Below, piece by piece: positions 59,979 through 60,559 of a stretch of 60,559 bases of DNA (positions are counted from its first letter, which is position 1; the number at the start of each line of letters is the position of its first letter). This stretch comes from Vulcanimicrobiota bacterium (lineage in GTDB: Bacteria; Vulcanimicrobiota; Vulcanimicrobiia; Eremiobacterales; Eremiobacteraceae), in contig JAFAKE010000100.1 in assembly GCA_019235715.1 (NCBI GenBank), positions 1 to 60,559 on the forward strand, in the 5' to 3' direction. Below the pieces are notes generated by a model. That model was not told where the DNA came from, ran no database searches, and saw only the letters and a program-made list of their open reading frames with translations. Both the position numbers and the translations under genes were made by a program.

Positions 59979-60437
59979 TTATTCTCCCAGCGGGTTCACA
60001 GCATGTATCGTACACGGAGAATTTGGGCCTTGATTTAGCCCGTAAACCAAATGTCCCCCGTCCGGATTCCGATAGTCCGAATCAAAAGCCCTATACCCTT
60101 GAGCCGCTAAAACGACCATCGGGCCCCAACCTTCGAGCGGCACAAAAACGATCACTTTGCCAGTAATCGCTGCCCACCGCAGTTTGTTTCTGTCTGACGG
60201 CGCGGCCCTGCTTGCGGCATTGGTGATAAATGACACCTGAGCTGGTGTGAGCTTTTGACTGTCGAAAGCTGCAGAATTGACGGGGAAAGATGGACAATTC
60301 CCCTTGCCATCTGCAATAGTTTGCGTTGGGTTTGCCTGAACGGTGGCGACAGCTGCGGTTGAACCGCCATGCCGTTCCAACGTTACGACGACCAGAACTC
60401 CGAGAACGAGCACGATCGGTACAATGAAGCGTCGCAT
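59979..60437 (-). CDS. Small exported protein of unknown function
   Basis: A 152-residue protein. An N-terminal membrane or signal segment (FIVPIVLVLGVLVVVTLE) is followed by a mature domain with two Cys and the helical LTPAQVSFITNAASRA pattern, then VIVFVPLEGWGPMVVLAAQG. The resemblance to the adjacent lipoprotein suggests a common ancestor. It lies upstream of that gene on the same strand (32-base gap) and may be co-transcribed. Composition is less GC-rich than the left part of the window. Confidence 0.65.
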   Translation of the reverse strand: MRRFIVPIVLVLGVLVVVTLERHGGSTAAVATVQANPTQTIADGKGNCPSFPVNSAAFDSQKLTPAQVSFITNAASRAAPSDRNKLRWAAITGKVIVFVPLEGWGPMVVLAAQGYRAFDSDYRNPDGGHLVYGLNQGPNSPCTIHAVNPLGE

Positions 60438-60503
60438 ATGCAGGACCTCAATACCTTGGCGCGCTTGTCTAGGTTCCCCCGGGAACTGCGTTGCCCCTAT
60501 GTC

Positions 60504-60559
60504 GGTGGCTTAGGGTGGCTTACCGCCCAAAAAGACGAGTGTAAACGTCAGCGAACAAC
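60504..60559 (+). repeat. 56-base direct repeat, copy 2, at window edge
   Basis: GGTGGCTTAGGGTGGCTTAC at the start and CAGCGAACAAC at the end match copy 1 at 59296. The element is cut off by the window end. By analogy a tRNA-Asp fragment should follow about 80 bases further on. Confidence 0.7.

Overview
The window is about 60 kb of high-GC DNA from a bacterium that appears to be diderm. The evidence for an outer membrane is a Wza-type polysaccharide export protein, a large TonB-dependent receptor and three HAE-1-type RND permeases. GTG starts and 4-base stop/start overlaps are frequent, and many secreted proteins carry Pro/Thr/Ser-rich linkers. This mix resembles uncultured soil lineages such as Candidatus Eremiobacterota (WPS-2). 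That placement is an impression from gene content, not a demonstrated assignment.

Layout. (1) 1-10.2 kb: exopolysaccharide region. It holds a Wza-like exporter, a Wzc-like chain-length kinase, a UDP-HexNAc 6-dehydrogenase and a Gfo/Idh/MocA sugar dehydrogenase (cut by the window edge), all on the minus strand. They are followed by two LuxR-type regulators, a family-2 glycosyltransferase, a FemAB-like acyltransferase and a transglutaminase-like protein. (2) 10.2-17.1 kb: a fused membrane/spermidine-synthase-like protein, then a complete branched-chain-amino-acid-type ABC importer (livGFKHM). (3) 17.2-24.6 kb: an M48 metalloprotease, an exported M15-like peptidase, a patatin phospholipase, a VOC protein, tRNA-Val(CAC), an NADP-reductase-like protein, methylglyoxal synthase and small unknowns. 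(4) 24.9-34.3 kb: one minus-strand operon reading RND permease > MFS > PlsC-like acyltransferase > TonB-dependent receptor. (5) 34.3-40.5 kb: mixed metabolism, including a zinc alcohol dehydrogenase, an alpha/beta hydrolase, a DUF6504-GNAT fusion, a NiCoT-like membrane protein and a membrane-embedded lipase-like protein. (6) 40.5-47.2 kb: two tandem paralogous RND permeases with no adaptor or outer-membrane channel. (7) 47.2-55.9 kb: a lipoprotein, a tricorn-type protease, a hydrolase, glycogen synthase, and a peroxiredoxin/TlpA pair. (8) 56-60.6 kb: a secreted protein, tRNA-Asp(GTC), then an accessory stretch of lower apparent GC.

Two items stand out. First, the peroxiredoxin at 54845-55396 has an in-frame TGA exactly at the peroxidatic cysteine of the PxxxTxxC motif. 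A short hairpin with an AGGTT loop lies 22 bases further on, inside the coding sequence. This is the expected layout of a bacterial selenocysteine codon plus SECIS element, and the gene is translationally coupled to a WCKPC thioredoxin-fold protein that could reduce it. Second, the stretch after tRNA-Asp looks like an array of small secreted-protein cassettes. Each is bounded by a 56-base repeat (two GTGGCTTA boxes) and, at least once, by a degenerate copy of the 3' half of the same tRNA. The second repeat copy runs off the window edge, so the array probably continues.
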